Below are positions 1 to 8,836 of a stretch of DNA of 64,000 nt, in pieces; within the stretch, counting starts at the first letter, position 1; each line of letters opens with the position of its first letter. The notes under the pieces were generated by a model. The model made no database searches. It saw nothing but the letters and a program-made list of their open reading frames with translations, and was not told the DNA's origin. The DNA is from Cellulomonas denverensis (lineage in GTDB: Bacteria > Actinomycetota > Actinomycetes > Actinomycetales > Cellulomonadaceae). The stretch spans positions 62,001 through 126,000 of the forward strand of contig NZ_JAAXOX010000005.1 in the NCBI RefSeq assembly GCF_012396125.1, in the 5' to 3' direction. The translations under genes and the position numbers were made by a program.

Positions 1-290
1 GATGGACCGAGACCGCCACCCCGGCGGCCGCGCTGACCGAGGCCGAGGCCGGCGGCTACGACCTGTTCATCTTCGACGGGGAGGCCGCCAAGGTCGGTGG
101 CATGTCCCTGGCCCGCCAGGTCAAGGACGAGATCTACGGCTGCCCGCCGGTGCTGGTGCTGACCGGTCGGCCGCAGGACGCCTGGCTGGCCGCCTGGTCG
201 GATGCCGACGCCGTGGTCTCCCAGCCGCTCGACCCGATCGAGCTGCAGAGCACCGTCGCCGGGCTGCTGGCCCGCACCCCGGCACGATGA
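1..290 (+). CDS. Receiver-domain-like protein, C-terminal part (cut by window edge)
   Basis: The reading frame is open from the left edge and ends at 288-290. The visible 95 residues resemble the second half of a response-regulator receiver domain: a hydrophobic strand ending in Asp (YDLFIFDGE, a candidate phospho-acceptor), then PPVLVLTGR (strand beta4 with the conserved Thr) and a final [13 protein letters not shown], the place where receivers usually carry a conserved Lys. That Lys is replaced here, so phosphorylation is doubtful. There is no DNA-binding domain after it. The stop overlaps the trpD start by ATGA, so the two are co-translated. The N-terminus is missing; other Rossmann-like folds remain possible. 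Confidence 0.6.
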   Translation, partial: WTETATPAAALTEAEAGGYDLFIFDGEAAKVGGMSLARQVKDEIYGCPPVLVLTGRPQDAWLAAWSDADAVVSQPLDPIELQSTVAGLLARTPAR

Positions 291-1321
291 ACTGGTCCGA
301 CCTCCTCACCACCCTGATCGGTGGCGGCGACCTCAGCGCGGAGCAGACCGCCTGGGCGATGGACCAGATCATGTCCGGCGAGGCCTCGCCGGTCCGGGTG
401 GCCGGCTTCCTGGTCGCGCTGCGGGCCAAGGGGGAGACGGTCGAGGAGCTGACCGCGCTGGCGGACACCATGCTGGCGCACGCGGTGCGGTTCACCGTGC
501 CCGGCCGGTCGGTGGACATCGTCGGCACCGGCGGCGACCGGGCGCACACGGTGAACGTGTCCACGATGGCCTCGCTGGTGATCGCCGGCACCGGGGTCCG
601 GGTGGTCAAGCACGGCAACCGGGCGGCGTCCTCGTCCTCCGGGTCGGCCGATGTCCTGGAGGCGCTCGGACTGCGGCTGGACCACACCCCGGAGCGGGTG
701 GCCGCGATCGTGGAGCAGGCCGGGATCACGTTCTGCTTCGCCGGGACCTTCCACTCCTCGATGCGGCATGCCGGGGTGGCCCGGCGCGAACTGGGGGTGG
801 CGACCGCATTCAACTTCCTCGGGCCGCTGACCAACCCGGCGCAGCCCGCGGCGGCGGCGATCGGCTGCGCGGACCCGCGGATGGCCGGCCTGATGGCCGG
901 GGTGCTGGCGAGCCGGGGCACCGACGCGCTGGTGTTCCGCAACGACGACGGGCTGGACGAGCTGTCGCCGACCTCGACCGCGCGGATCTGGCTGGTGGCC
1001 GGGGGAGCGGTGACCGAGCACGCGCTGGACCCGGTCGCCGAACTCGGCCTGACCCCGGTCACGATCGCCGACCTGCGCGGTGCCGATGCCGAGTTCAACG
1101 CCGGGGTGGCCCGCCGGATCCTGGCCGGCGACCCGCACCCGGCGCGGGAGACCGTGCTGCTGAACGCGGCGGCGGCACTGGCCGCGGAGGGGTCGCTGCC
1201 CGGCACCGGCACCGGCACGCTGACCGACCGGCTGCGGGCAGGCCTCGGTCACGCCCGGCAGTCGGTGGACTCCGGGGCCGCCCACGAGGTGCTGGAGCGC
1301 TGGCGGGCGGCCTCGGCCTGA
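287..1321 (+). CDS. trpD: Anthranilate phosphoribosyltransferase
   Basis: TrpD transfers phosphoribose from PRPP to anthranilate, the second step of tryptophan synthesis, in the cytosol. The 344-residue protein has the family length. An N-terminal helical domain (1-75) precedes the glycosyltransferase family 3 domain with the PRPP-binding GTGGD loop (about residue 83), the [25 protein letters not shown] substrate loop starting near residue 106, and [11 protein letters not shown] near 180. The ATG start overlaps the upstream stop (ATGA). No other trp gene is adjacent, as in M. tuberculosis, where trpD (Rv2192c) is also apart from the other trp genes. The next gene is convergent, 12 bp away. 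Confidence 0.96.
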   Translation: MNWSDLLTTLIGGGDLSAEQTAWAMDQIMSGEASPVRVAGFLVALRAKGETVEELTALADTMLAHAVRFTVPGRSVDIVGTGGDRAHTVNVSTMASLVIAGTGVRVVKHGNRAASSSSGSADVLEALGLRLDHTPERVAAIVEQAGITFCFAGTFHSSMRHAGVARRELGVATAFNFLGPLTNPAQPAAAAIGCADPRMAGLMAGVLASRGTDALVFRNDDGLDELSPTSTARIWLVAGGAVTEHALDPVAELGLTPVTIADLRGADAEFNAGVARRILAGDPHPARETVLLNAAAALAAEGSLPGTGTGTLTDRLRAGLGHARQSVDSGAAHEVLERWRAASA

Positions 1322-1333
1322 GTCCGGCGGGGG

Positions 1334-1615
1334 TCAGTCCTCGATGCCGAGGGCGAAGGCCGACTCCAGGTCGTGCTGGGAGTAGGTCCGGAAGGCGATG
1401 TACGTCTGGGTTCGGCGCACGCCCTCGACCTTGCTGAGCCGGTCGGCGATCACGTCGGCCAGCTCCTCGTGCTCGCGGACCCGGACCATGGCGATCAGGT
1501 CGACCCCGCCGGTGACCGAGTAGACCTCGCTCACCCCCGGCTGGTCGGCGATGGTCTGGGCCACCTCGGGGATGCGGGACGGGTCGGTGTCAATCAGCAC
1601 GATGGCGGTGAGCAT
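1334..1615 (-). CDS. Lrp/AsnC-type RAM-domain (ligand-binding) protein
   Basis: This 93-residue protein is a stand-alone RAM (SAM/ligand-binding) domain like the C-terminal half of Lrp/AsnC regulators, without a helix-turn-helix. The pattern is clear: an initial strand MLTAIVLIDTDP, a helix, then VSEVYSVTGGVDLIAMVRV, where the glycine turn is the ligand-binding hallmark, and a last strand RRTQTYIAF. Such proteins form oligomeric rings that sense small molecules, often amino acids; the ligand here is unknown. It starts 7 bp after the exonuclease gene on the same strand, so both are probably co-transcribed. The ATG at 1615 fits the family start. Confidence 0.88.
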   Translation of the reverse strand: MLTAIVLIDTDPSRIPEVAQTIADQPGVSEVYSVTGGVDLIAMVRVREHEELADVIADRLSKVEGVRRTQTYIAFRTYSQHDLESAFALGIED

Positions 1616-1622
1616 GGCGCCA

Positions 1623-3410
1623 TCATGCCGCGCCGGACAGGCCGCTGCCGGGGACCGCGGCGTTCCGGGTGTCGGCGATAGGTTCGGGGCGGGCCGGGAT
1701 CGGGGCGAGTGCGGCGATCGCGGCCACCGGGTCGGCCCAGGCGGCGGCCGACCGCACCGGCGCGGACCACGGCTCGGACAACGACACCAGCCGCACCCCG
1801 GGTGAACCCAGCCAGCCGAGGATGATCTCCGCCTCCTCCGGGTGCCCGGCCGGTGCCGGGGCGATCGGGGCGGGCACGTGTTCGGCGGTGGCGCGCAGCG
1901 ATTCGATCGCCGGCGTGGGGTCGGTGCGGGGCGGCACCATCGCGGTGGCGGCCAACCGGCCGTGCCGGACCAGCACCAGCTCCCAGCCACCGTCGTCGGT
2001 CCGGCGGGCGGCGCACAGTTCGGCCGTCCGGGCCAGCGGGGCGAGCCGTTGCGCCCGGCCCGCGCCGCGCAGGAAGGCCGACAGCCGGTCCCGGACCCCG
2101 GCAGCCTCCTCGTAGCGCTCCCGGGCGACCAGGGCGGCGATCCGCTGGGCGTGCTCGGTCACCACCGGTGCCGGGTCGCCGGTCATCGCCGACCGGACCG
2201 CCTCGACCTCGGCGGCGTAACCCTCGGCGGCCTCCGGGCGGGTGCAGGGCGCCGAGCAGCGGCCGATCTCCGCCAGGTGGCAGGCGGTCGCCCCGGCCCG
2301 GGGCAGCGCGGGCAGCTTCCCGGCACAACGACGCAGCGCGAAGGTGTCCTGCAGGGCCTCCGCCGCGGACTGGGCCGCCGCGCGGGAGGCGAACGGCCCC
2401 AGGTGGGTGGCGCCCTCGACCACCTCGCGCACCACCGACAGCCGGGGGAAGGGCTCGACGGTCAGCCGCACCCACGGCATCCGCTCCGGGCTGCGCGAGC
2501 GGCGGTTGTAGCGCGGGTTGTGCTCGGCGATCAGCCGCAGCTCCCGGACCTGTGCCTCCAACCGGGTGGCGCAGACCACCGGGGTGACCGCCTCGGCGAT
2601 CCGGACCATCTCCCGCATCCGGCCGCGCTTCTCCGCGGCGGTGAAGTAGCTGCGCACCCGCTTGCGCAGGCTGGTGGAGGTGCCGACGTAGAGCACCTCG
2701 TCCTTCGGGCCGCGGAACAGGTACACCCCGGGGGCGTCCGGCAGTCCGTCGGCCAGGGTGCGCTTGCGGCGGACCGCGGCCGGCACCGGGTCGGCGGCGG
2801 TGGCCAGGTCCTCCAGGTGGGTGATCCCCAGTGGCCCGAGCCGGCCGAGCAGGGCGTGCAGCACGTCCACGGTGGCCCGGGCGTCGGCCAGGGCGCGGTG
2901 CTCCGGGGTGGTGGTGGCGTGGAACAGCGCGGCCAGGGTGGACAGCTTGTGGTTCGGCGCCTCGTCCCGGGTGACCACCCGGCGGGCCAGCTTGACCGTG
3001 TCCACCACCGGGAAGCCGGGCCAGGCGTGGCCGGTGCTCGCCGCGGCGGCCTTGAGGAAGCCCACGTCGAAGGGTGCGTTGTGTGCGACCAGCACCGAGC
3101 CGCGGGCGAACTCCAGGAAGGTGGGCAGCACCTCCTCGATCTTCGGTGCGCCGATCACCATGGCGGTGGTGATGCCGGTCAGCACCTGGATCTGGGCCGG
3201 CACCGGGCCACCGGGATCGACCAGGGTCTGGAACTCGCCCAGCACCTGCCCGCCGCGCACCTTCACCGCGCCGAACTCGGTGATCGCCGCCCCGGCGGAC
3301 AGCCCGCCGGTGGTCTCCAGGTCGACCACCACGAAGGTCACCTGGTGCAGCGGGGTCCCGATGTCCTCCAGGGTCACCTGGACCGGTCGCGGGCTGGGGT
3401 CGTGCGGCAT
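1623..3410 (-). CDS. DEDDh 3'-5' exonuclease fused to a UvrC-like GIY-YIG endonuclease domain
   Basis: This 595-residue protein combines two nucleases. Residues about 20-185 are a DNA polymerase III epsilon-type DEDDh exonuclease: VVVDLETTGG (catalytic Asp and Glu), HNAPFD, and the final HRALADARATVDV with His and Asp. Residues about 210-300 form a GIY-YIG domain like that of UvrC and Cho (GVYLFRG, LYVGTSTSLRKRV). The rest resembles the UvrC N-terminal half with a Cys-containing segment. It matches M. tuberculosis Rv2191 in architecture and in its place beside trpD. A role in DNA repair is inferred. No Shine-Dalgarno is visible; a TACCGT box ends 6 nt before the ATG, which suggests a leaderless mRNA. 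Confidence 0.92.
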   Translation of the reverse strand: MPHDPSPRPVQVTLEDIGTPLHQVTFVVVDLETTGGLSAGAAITEFGAVKVRGGQVLGEFQTLVDPGGPVPAQIQVLTGITTAMVIGAPKIEEVLPTFLEFARGSVLVAHNAPFDVGFLKAAAASTGHAWPGFPVVDTVKLARRVVTRDEAPNHKLSTLAALFHATTTPEHRALADARATVDVLHALLGRLGPLGITHLEDLATAADPVPAAVRRKRTLADGLPDAPGVYLFRGPKDEVLYVGTSTSLRKRVRSYFTAAEKRGRMREMVRIAEAVTPVVCATRLEAQVRELRLIAEHNPRYNRRSRSPERMPWVRLTVEPFPRLSVVREVVEGATHLGPFASRAAAQSAAEALQDTFALRRCAGKLPALPRAGATACHLAEIGRCSAPCTRPEAAEGYAAEVEAVRSAMTGDPAPVVTEHAQRIAALVARERYEEAAGVRDRLSAFLRGAGRAQRLAPLARTAELCAARRTDDGGWELVLVRHGRLAATAMVPPRTDPTPAIESLRATAEHVPAPIAPAPAGHPEEAEIILGWLGSPGVRLVSLSEPWSAPVRSAAAWADPVAAIAALAPIPARPEPIADTRNAAVPGSGLSGAA

Positions 3411-3423
3411 GCGGCGACGGTAA

Positions 3424-3459
3424 CGGCGGGGTCCGACACCTCCATGCCGGACCCCGCCG
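3424..3459 (-). terminator. Hairpin terminator after the acyl-CoA ligase gene
   Basis: A perfect 12-bp GC-rich stem (3424-3435 with 3448-3459) and 12-nt loop lie downstream of the leftward acyl-CoA ligase gene. There is no U-tract, as is common in actinobacteria. Confidence 0.6.
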
Positions 3460-3553
3460 AGTCGGTGCCGCGCCCGGCCCCGTCCTCGGGCCTGACGCGG
3501 GTGCGCCGGGCCTCGGTGAGGGCTAGGGCGAGGGCGTGGGCAGAGCGCGGGGA

Positions 3554-5362
3554 TCAGTGCGCGGGGGGTGTCCCGGCGTAGAGGGCTTCGACGTCGGTGG
3601 CGAAGTCCTTGAGCACGTGAGTGCGGCGGACCGACAGCTTCGGGGTGAGGTAGCCGTCCTGGATGGTCAGATCGCGCTCCAGGATCCGGTACGTGCGGAT
3701 CGACTCCGCCCGGGAGACCGCCCGGTTGGCCCGCTCGACCGCCTTGTCCAGCGACTCGATCACCTGCGGGTCGGTCCGGGCCTCCGCCACGGTCAGCGCC
3801 GCACGGCCCTGGGCGGCGCACCAGCCGGGCAGGCCCTCGGCGTCCAGGGTGACCAGCGCCGCGATGAACGGCCGCCCGTCGCCGACCACCACCACCTGCG
3901 AGACCAGGGGATGGGCGCGCAGCCGGTCCTCCAGCACCGCCGGGGCGACGTTCTTGCCGCCCGCGGTCACGATGATCTCCTTCTTCCGGCCGGTGATCCG
4001 CAGGTAGCCGTCCTGGTCCAGCGACCCCAGGTCACCGGTGCGGAACCAGCCGTCGGACAGCGACTCGGCGGTCGCGGTGGGGTTGCGGTGGTAGCGGCGG
4101 AACACCTGCGGGCCGCGGATCTCCACCTCCCCGTCGGCGGCGATCCGGACCGAGGTGCCGGGCAGCGGCGGGCCGACGGTGCCGATCCGGGTGGCGTCCG
4201 GCAGGTTCACCACGGCCGGTGCGGTGGTCTCGGTCAGGCCGTAGCCCTCCAGGATCCGGACACCGATGCCGCGGAAGAAGTGGCCCAGGCGTTCGCCGAG
4301 CGGTGCCCCGCCGGAGATCGCCCACTCGATCCGGCCGCCCATCGCCTCGCGCAGCTTGTGGAAGACGAGCCGGTCGGCCACCGCGTGCTGCAGCCGCAGG
4401 CCCAGCGACGGCCGGCCCTCGTCCAGCGCGCGGGAGTAGGCGATCGCGGTCCGGGCCGCCCACTGGAAGATCCGCAGCTTGCCGCCCGCCGCGGCCTTCT
4501 GCTCGGCGGAGTTGTACACCTTCTCGAACACCCGCGGCACGGACAGGATGAAGGTCGGCTTGAAGGTGGCCAGATCCGCCAGCAGCGTCTTGGTGTCCGG
4601 GGTGTGCCCGAGCACCGCGCCGGCCGGCATGCACAACACCTCGACGAACCGGGCGAACACATGCGCCAGCGGCATGAACAGCAGCGTCCGGGCGCCCGGG
4701 GTGGAGACCACCACCTTCAGCCCCTCCACCGCGTTGCGGGTCAGCACCGAGAAGTTGCCGTGGGTCAGCTCCACGCCCTTCGGCCGGCCGGTGGTGCCGG
4801 AGGTGTAGATGATCGTCGCCAGGTCGTCCCGGCCGGCGTACCGGCGCCGGGCGGCCAGCTCGGCGGCGTCCACCCGATCGGCATCCGCCGCCAGCGCGTC
4901 GACGGCGCCGTCGTCCAGCACCAGCACCTCGCGCAGGTGCGGCGCCTCCGGCCGGACCTCCTCGACCAGCGCGGCGTGCTCGGCGGTCTCGACCACCAGC
5001 AGCGTCACGTCGGCGTCGGTCAGGATCCAGTGCACCTGCTCGGCCGAGGACGTCTCGTAGACCGGCACCGGCACCGCGCCGGCGGTCCACAGTGCCCAGT
5101 CCAGCAGGGTCCATTCGTAGCGGGTGCGGGACATGATCCCGACCCGGTCGCCGGGGGCCACGCCGCGGGCGATGAAGCCGCGGGCGACCCGGGCGACCTG
5201 GTCGGCGAAGCTCCGGGCGCTGACCGTGGTCCAGTCCCCGCCGGCGCCGCGGCGTTCGATCAGGGGACCGTCACCGGTGGCGGCGACCCGGGTGTCGAGC
5301 AGGTCGAGCAGGTTCTCCTCCGGTGCCGCATCGAGCAGCAGCGGGGTGCTGAATTCCTCCAT
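3554..5362 (-). CDS. Long-chain fatty-acid-CoA ligase (AMP-forming, FadD15-like)
   Basis: This enzyme activates fatty acids to acyl-CoA through an acyl-adenylate. The 602-residue protein has all ANL-superfamily motifs: the P-loop-like IIYTSGTTGRPKG followed by VELTHGN, the adenine-binding GYGLTETT, the hinge GWFRTGDLG, and the A10 motif near the C-terminus (GRKKEIIVTAGGKNVAP), where the family's catalytic Lys lies. Length and motif spacing match bacterial FadD15-type ligases; M. tuberculosis fadD15 (Rv2187) lies in the same gene neighbourhood. The ATG at 5362 is preceded by GTGAGAA, a weak ribosome site. The gene is divergent from glucokinase, and a GGGAC/GGTCC inverted repeat lies in between. 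Confidence 0.93.
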   Translation of the reverse strand: MEEFSTPLLLDAAPEENLLDLLDTRVAATGDGPLIERRGAGGDWTTVSARSFADQVARVARGFIARGVAPGDRVGIMSRTRYEWTLLDWALWTAGAVPVPVYETSSAEQVHWILTDADVTLLVVETAEHAALVEEVRPEAPHLREVLVLDDGAVDALAADADRVDAAELAARRRYAGRDDLATIIYTSGTTGRPKGVELTHGNFSVLTRNAVEGLKVVVSTPGARTLLFMPLAHVFARFVEVLCMPAGAVLGHTPDTKTLLADLATFKPTFILSVPRVFEKVYNSAEQKAAAGGKLRIFQWAARTAIAYSRALDEGRPSLGLRLQHAVADRLVFHKLREAMGGRIEWAISGGAPLGERLGHFFRGIGVRILEGYGLTETTAPAVVNLPDATRIGTVGPPLPGTSVRIAADGEVEIRGPQVFRRYHRNPTATAESLSDGWFRTGDLGSLDQDGYLRITGRKKEIIVTAGGKNVAPAVLEDRLRAHPLVSQVVVVGDGRPFIAALVTLDAEGLPGWCAAQGRAALTVAEARTDPQVIESLDKAVERANRAVSRAESIRTYRILERDLTIQDGYLTPKLSVRRTHVLKDFATDVEALYAGTPPAH

Positions 5363-5402
5363 GGGTTCTCACTCCGTTGTCAGAAGCCGAGGGGTGCGAC
5401 GC

Positions 5403-5423
5403 AGCATATGGGACTTTGGTCCT
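5403..5423 (-). promoter_or_regulatory. Candidate -10 box and DosR-like inverted repeat upstream of the acyl-CoA ligase gene
   Basis: On the minus strand a TATGCT hexamer (5408-5403) is a candidate -10. Directly upstream lies GGGACTTTGGTCCT (5410-5423, plus-strand reading), an inverted repeat close to the core of the mycobacterial DosR/DevR box. No clear -35 is seen. The regulator is inferred only from similarity. Confidence 0.35.
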
Positions 5424-5602
5424 GATTGCTGACATGTCGCCGGAGTGGTTCAACGGCCGGGCCGGTGGGAGCGTGTGCAGAGTCCCGGCTCGGGCACGCT
5501 AGCGTGGTCCCTGCGCACGCGCGGAGCCGCCGACCGGCCTCCGCGAGGTCCACCGGAGGGCCGGGCGTGCGAACGAGTCTCCAGGCGCGGAAGCGGGGAA
5601 GT

Positions 5603-6547
5603 ATGCACGCCATCGGTGTGGACATCGGCGGGACCAAGATCGCCGCCGGTGTGGTGGACGAGGACGGCCGGATCATCGCGAAGGTCCGCCGCGACACCGA
5701 CCCCCGGGACTCGGACAGCGTCGACCACGGGGTGATCGAGGCCTGCCGCGAGTTGATCGCCTCCTACGAGGTGGGCGCGATCGGGCTGGCCGCCCCCGGC
5801 TTCATCGGCGCCGACCAGGCCACCGTCCGTTTCACCCCGAACCTGCCCTGGCGCGACCACGCGCTGCGCGACATCGTGGCCGCCGAGCTCGGCTCCGAGA
5901 TCGCGATCGTGGTGGAGAACGACGCCAATGCCGCCGGTTGGGCGGAGTTCCGGTTCGGCGCCGGGCGCGACGTGGACGACATGCTCATGCTGACCATCGG
6001 CACCGGCCTCGGCGGCGCGGTGGTGGTCGGCGGGAACCTGGTGCGCGGTGCCTTCGGCGGGGCGGCCGAGGTCGGCCACATGCGGGTGGTTCCCGGCGGG
6101 CACTACTGCGGCTGCGGGCACGAGGGCTGCTGGGAGCAGTACGCCTCCGGCTCGGCGCTGGTCCGGGACGCGCAGGCCGCGCTGATCACCGAGCCGGCCC
6201 GCGGCACCCGGCTGCTGGAGCTGGCCGGTGGTGACGTGGAGGAGCTGACCGGGCCGCAGGTGACCCGGGCAGCGCAGGAGGGCGACCCGCTGGCCGTGGA
6301 ACTGCTGGCCGAGCTCGGCCGGTGGATCGGCGAGGGTTCGGCCTCGGTCGGTGCCCTGCTGGACCCGGCGGTGGTGGTGATCGGCGGTGGCGTGAGCGCG
6401 GCCGGCGACCTGCTGCTGGACCCGGCGCGCCGTGGCTACCTGGAGCAGCTGTTCGCCCGGGGGCACCGCCCGGAGGCCCAGTTCGCGCTGGCGGCGATGG
6501 GCAACGACGCGGGCATTGTCGGCGCGGCCGACCTGGCCCGGCTCTGA
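5603..6547 (+). CDS. glk: ROK-family glucokinase
   Basis: It phosphorylates intracellular glucose to glucose 6-phosphate with ATP, feeding glycolysis. The 314-residue protein opens with the phosphate-binding DIGGTKIAAG (residues 6-15), has ENDANAAGWAE (about 105-115) carrying the catalytic Asp, the ROK signature around residues 140-165 (LGGAVVVGG, GGAAEVGHM), and the zinc-binding CGCGHEGCWEQYASG near residue 170. The ATG at 5603 follows AAGCGGGGAA, a fair ribosome site; longer upstream starts lack support. It stands alone, divergent from the acyl-CoA ligase gene. The PTS region lies 5 kb away; glucose released by 6-phospho-beta-glucosidase would need this kinase. Confidence 0.94.
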   Translation: MHAIGVDIGGTKIAAGVVDEDGRIIAKVRRDTDPRDSDSVDHGVIEACRELIASYEVGAIGLAAPGFIGADQATVRFTPNLPWRDHALRDIVAAELGSEIAIVVENDANAAGWAEFRFGAGRDVDDMLMLTIGTGLGGAVVVGGNLVRGAFGGAAEVGHMRVVPGGHYCGCGHEGCWEQYASGSALVRDAQAALITEPARGTRLLELAGGDVEELTGPQVTRAAQEGDPLAVELLAELGRWIGEGSASVGALLDPAVVVIGGGVSAAGDLLLDPARRGYLEQLFARGHRPEAQFALAAMGNDAGIVGAADLARL

Positions 6548-6551
6548 TCGC

Positions 6552-7409
6552 TCACGACGGCCCGGATCCCGCGCGGATCCGGGCCGTCGTCGTGTCCGGG
6601 GACGGGTCCGGCACCGTGAAGCACACCTCGGTCACCCAGTTCTCGGGGTCGGGGTCCTGGGCCGGGCCGACCCGGTAGACGGTGAACATCGGCCCGGCGT
6701 CCAGCCCGCGCTCGCCGAGGTACGCGCCGATCGCGGAGGTCACCTCGCCCATCCGGTCGAACGGGCCGTGCAGGGTGGCGGTGACCACCCGGCGCGCCGG
6801 CACCCGCTCGCAGCGGACCGGTGCGGTCACCGGGACCGGCCCCGGCACCTCGGCCCACACCTCGACGTCCGGGTCCTCGGCGGTGAACTGCTCGTCGTGG
6901 AAGGTGGCGCCGCACCGGGCCTCGGGCCGCAGGTGCGGGGCGGCCAGCGGCATCAGGTGCTCCCACAGCAGGCCCTCGTCGGCATGGCGGGCGATCACCC
7001 GGCGCAGGGCCAGCACGGTCATCGCGGGCAGGACGGCCTCGGTGACCACGGGTGCCTGCGCCTCGATCCGCAACCGGTCCAGCGCCGCCAGCCGGTGCTC
7101 CAGCGCATCCCGCTCGGCCAGCAGGCGCTGCCGTTGCCGGGCCACCAGCGTGGACACGCTCGCCGGGTCGTCCCGGACCGCCAGCACTGCGGCGATGTCC
7201 TCGATGCCGAAGCCGGCGTCGCGCAGGGCGGTCACCTGCCGGGCCTCGGCCAGCTGCCCGGGCCGGTAGAACCGGTAGCCGGTGGCGTCGTCCACCTCGG
7301 CCGGGACCAGCAGGCCACGGGCGGCGTAGTGCCGCAGCATCCGCACGCTGATGAAGCTCAGCCGGGAGAACAGCCCGATCCGGAGCAGGCCGGGGCGCTC
7401 GGTGCCCAC
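6552..7409 (-). CDS. MerR-family transcriptional regulator with GyrI-like effector domain
   Basis: The 285-residue protein has an N-terminal MerR winged helix-turn-helix (residues 8-75: IGLFSRLSFISVRMLRHYAARGLL, then YRFYRPGQLAEARQVTALRDAGFG), a dimerisation coiled coil (about 85-125), and a C-terminal GyrI/AraC effector-binding domain (about 130-275). This is the BmrR/TipA-like arrangement for sensing lipophilic drugs or metabolites; the ligand is unknown. It begins at GTG 7409, 3 bp after the upstream membrane-protein gene, so both are probably one transcript. Its 3' end contains the shared terminator with glk. Confidence 0.9.
   Translation of the reverse strand: MGTERPGLLRIGLFSRLSFISVRMLRHYAARGLLVPAEVDDATGYRFYRPGQLAEARQVTALRDAGFGIEDIAAVLAVRDDPASVSTLVARQRQRLLAERDALEHRLAALDRLRIEAQAPVVTEAVLPAMTVLALRRVIARHADEGLLWEHLMPLAAPHLRPEARCGATFHDEQFTAEDPDVEVWAEVPGPVPVTAPVRCERVPARRVVTATLHGPFDRMGEVTSAIGAYLGERGLDAGPMFTVYRVGPAQDPDPENWVTEVCFTVPDPSPDTTTARIRAGSGPS
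6554..6590. terminator. Bidirectional terminator shared by glk and the MerR gene
   Basis: A perfect 16-bp stem (6554-6569 with 6575-6590) with a 5-nt loop follows the glk stop. It lies almost entirely inside the last codons of the convergent MerR-family gene, so the hairpin is also protein-coding. Confidence 0.8.
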
Positions 7410-7412
7410 CGG

Positions 7413-7985
7413 TCAGACCACGGCGCCGTCATCGTCGTCGTCGCCCTCGCCGTCCGGGCCGCCGCGCCGGTGCGGCATCCGCCAGAACAGCACCGCCAAT
7501 CCGGCCAGGAACACGATCCCGGAGGCCTGCATCACCGTCGCCGGGGCGTCCTTCCAGGCGATCACGACCACCAGCCAGAACAGCGGCATCCCGGCGACCG
7601 CCAGCCAGGCCACGGTCAGCAGCGGGTCGCCGCCGAACACCGGGGGTGCGGGCGGCGGGACGAAGTGCTCGGCCCGGTCGACCTCCTGCTCGGCCCGTTC
7701 GATCTGCGAGGTGGCGTCCCAGCCGCGCGGATCGGCGCCCCCGGGATCGGCGCCCGGACCCTCGTCGCGGGCCGGCCGGACCACCCGCCGGTCGGAGACC
7801 CACGGCGCGACGGGGTAGGTTACGGCGGGACCGGGTGCGGCGTCGTCGTCCCCGGTCGTGGTTCCGGACGCGGCGGTGTCCCGCAGGTCGGCGACGATCG
7901 CGGCCCACTGCTCGTCCGTGACCGATGCGTCGGAGCGGCCCTCGTCATCACGGGGGGCGTCGTCGGCGGAACGGTCGGGTGCCAT
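7413..7985 (-). CDS. Hypothetical membrane protein with acidic N-terminal half
   Basis: I do not recognise a named family. The 190-residue protein has a charged, Asp-rich and Pro-rich cytoplasmic half (1-115) and two predicted membrane helices near the C-terminus (about 122-143, LLTVAWLAVAGMPLFWLVVV, and 152-168, ASGIVFLAGLAVLFW), ending in an Asp-rich tail. A TAGAGT box ends 6 nt before the ATG and no Shine-Dalgarno is visible, which suggests a leaderless mRNA. It is followed within 3 bp by the MerR gene and is divergent from the acyltransferase gene. Confidence 0.75.
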   Translation of the reverse strand: MAPDRSADDAPRDDEGRSDASVTDEQWAAIVADLRDTAASGTTTGDDDAAPGPAVTYPVAPWVSDRRVVRPARDEGPGADPGGADPRGWDATSQIERAEQEVDRAEHFVPPPAPPVFGGDPLLTVAWLAVAGMPLFWLVVVIAWKDAPATVMQASGIVFLAGLAVLFWRMPHRRGGPDGEGDDDDDGAVV

Positions 7986-8047
7986 GGACCCACTCTAGGT
8001 GGGGCCTTCCACCCGGTGTCCCGCAGTCCAGGTGGAGAGGTATCAGG

Positions 8048-8833
8048 TTGTTCTACTGGTTGATGAAGCGGGTGCTCATCGGCCCGCTGCTGCACCTGCT
8101 GTTCCGGCCCTGGGTGCGCGGAGCGGAGAACGTGCCCAGCAGCGGCGGCGCGATCCTGGCCAGCAATCACCTGGCGGTGGTCGACTCGTTCTTCCTGCCG
8201 CTGGTGCTGGACCGGGAGATCGTCTTCATCGGCAAGAACGAGTACTTCACCGGCCGCGGGCTCAAGGGCCGGCTGACCGCGGGCTTCATGCGCGGGGTCG
8301 GCACCATCCCGGTGGACCGCTCCGGCGGCAAGGCCTCCGAGGCCGCGCTGCGCACCGGCCTGAAGCGGCTGGAGAACGGCGACCTGTTCGGGATCTACCC
8401 CGAGGGCACCCGCAGCCCGGACGGCCGGCTGTACCGCGGCAAGACCGGGGTGGCCCGGCTGGCGCTGGAGTCCGGCGCTCCGGTGATCCCGGTGGCGATG
8501 ATCGACACCGACAAGGCCCAGCCGCTCGGCCAGCGACTGCCGCACCCGCGCCGGATCGGGGTGGTGATCGGCGAGCCGCTCGACTTCAGCCGGTACAAGG
8601 GCATGGAGAACGACCGGTTCATCCTGCGCTCGGTCACCGACGAGATCATGTACGCGCTGATGAGCATCTCCGGCCAGGAGTACGTGGACATCTACGCCGC
8701 GACCCAGAAGGCCCGGATCGCCACCGGTCACCCGCAGGCGGAGACCCCCGGCGCCTCCGCCGCACCCGGTGGCCGCGAGGTGCCCGATGTCCAGGTTCCG
8801 GTCCCGCCGGAGGAGGACGCGCCCGCTCAGTAG
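8048..8833 (+). CDS. 1-acyl-sn-glycerol-3-phosphate acyltransferase family protein
   Basis: A PlsC-type acyltransferase that adds the second acyl chain to lysophosphatidic acid or a related lysophospholipid at the membrane. The acyltransferase box NHLAVVDSFF (HX4D, near residue 38) and the EGTRSPDG box (about residue 119) are intact. I chose TTG 8048 as start: GGTGGAGAGG lies 8 nt upstream, and the resulting N-terminus (MFYWLMKR..) looks like relatives; ATG 8063 would be too far from it. Length 261 residues. M. tuberculosis Rv2182c is the likely counterpart. Pfp starts 120 bp downstream. Confidence 0.9.
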   Translation: MFYWLMKRVLIGPLLHLLFRPWVRGAENVPSSGGAILASNHLAVVDSFFLPLVLDREIVFIGKNEYFTGRGLKGRLTAGFMRGVGTIPVDRSGGKASEAALRTGLKRLENGDLFGIYPEGTRSPDGRLYRGKTGVARLALESGAPVIPVAMIDTDKAQPLGQRLPHPRRIGVVIGEPLDFSRYKGMENDRFILRSVTDEIMYALMSISGQEYVDIYAATQKARIATGHPQAETPGASAAPGGREVPDVQVPVPPEEDAPAQ

Positions 8834-8836
8834 GAT
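8831..8836 (+). promoter_or_regulatory. Candidate -10 box for pfp-aroG
   Basis: TAGGAT overlaps the acyltransferase stop codon region. It would give a leader of about 110 nt before pfp. No clear -35 is visible. Confidence 0.4.

Noticed and set aside
5426..5602. Longer glucokinase start upstream of 5603
   Set aside because: The extra residues match no ROK protein, and the ribosome site is directly before 5603.
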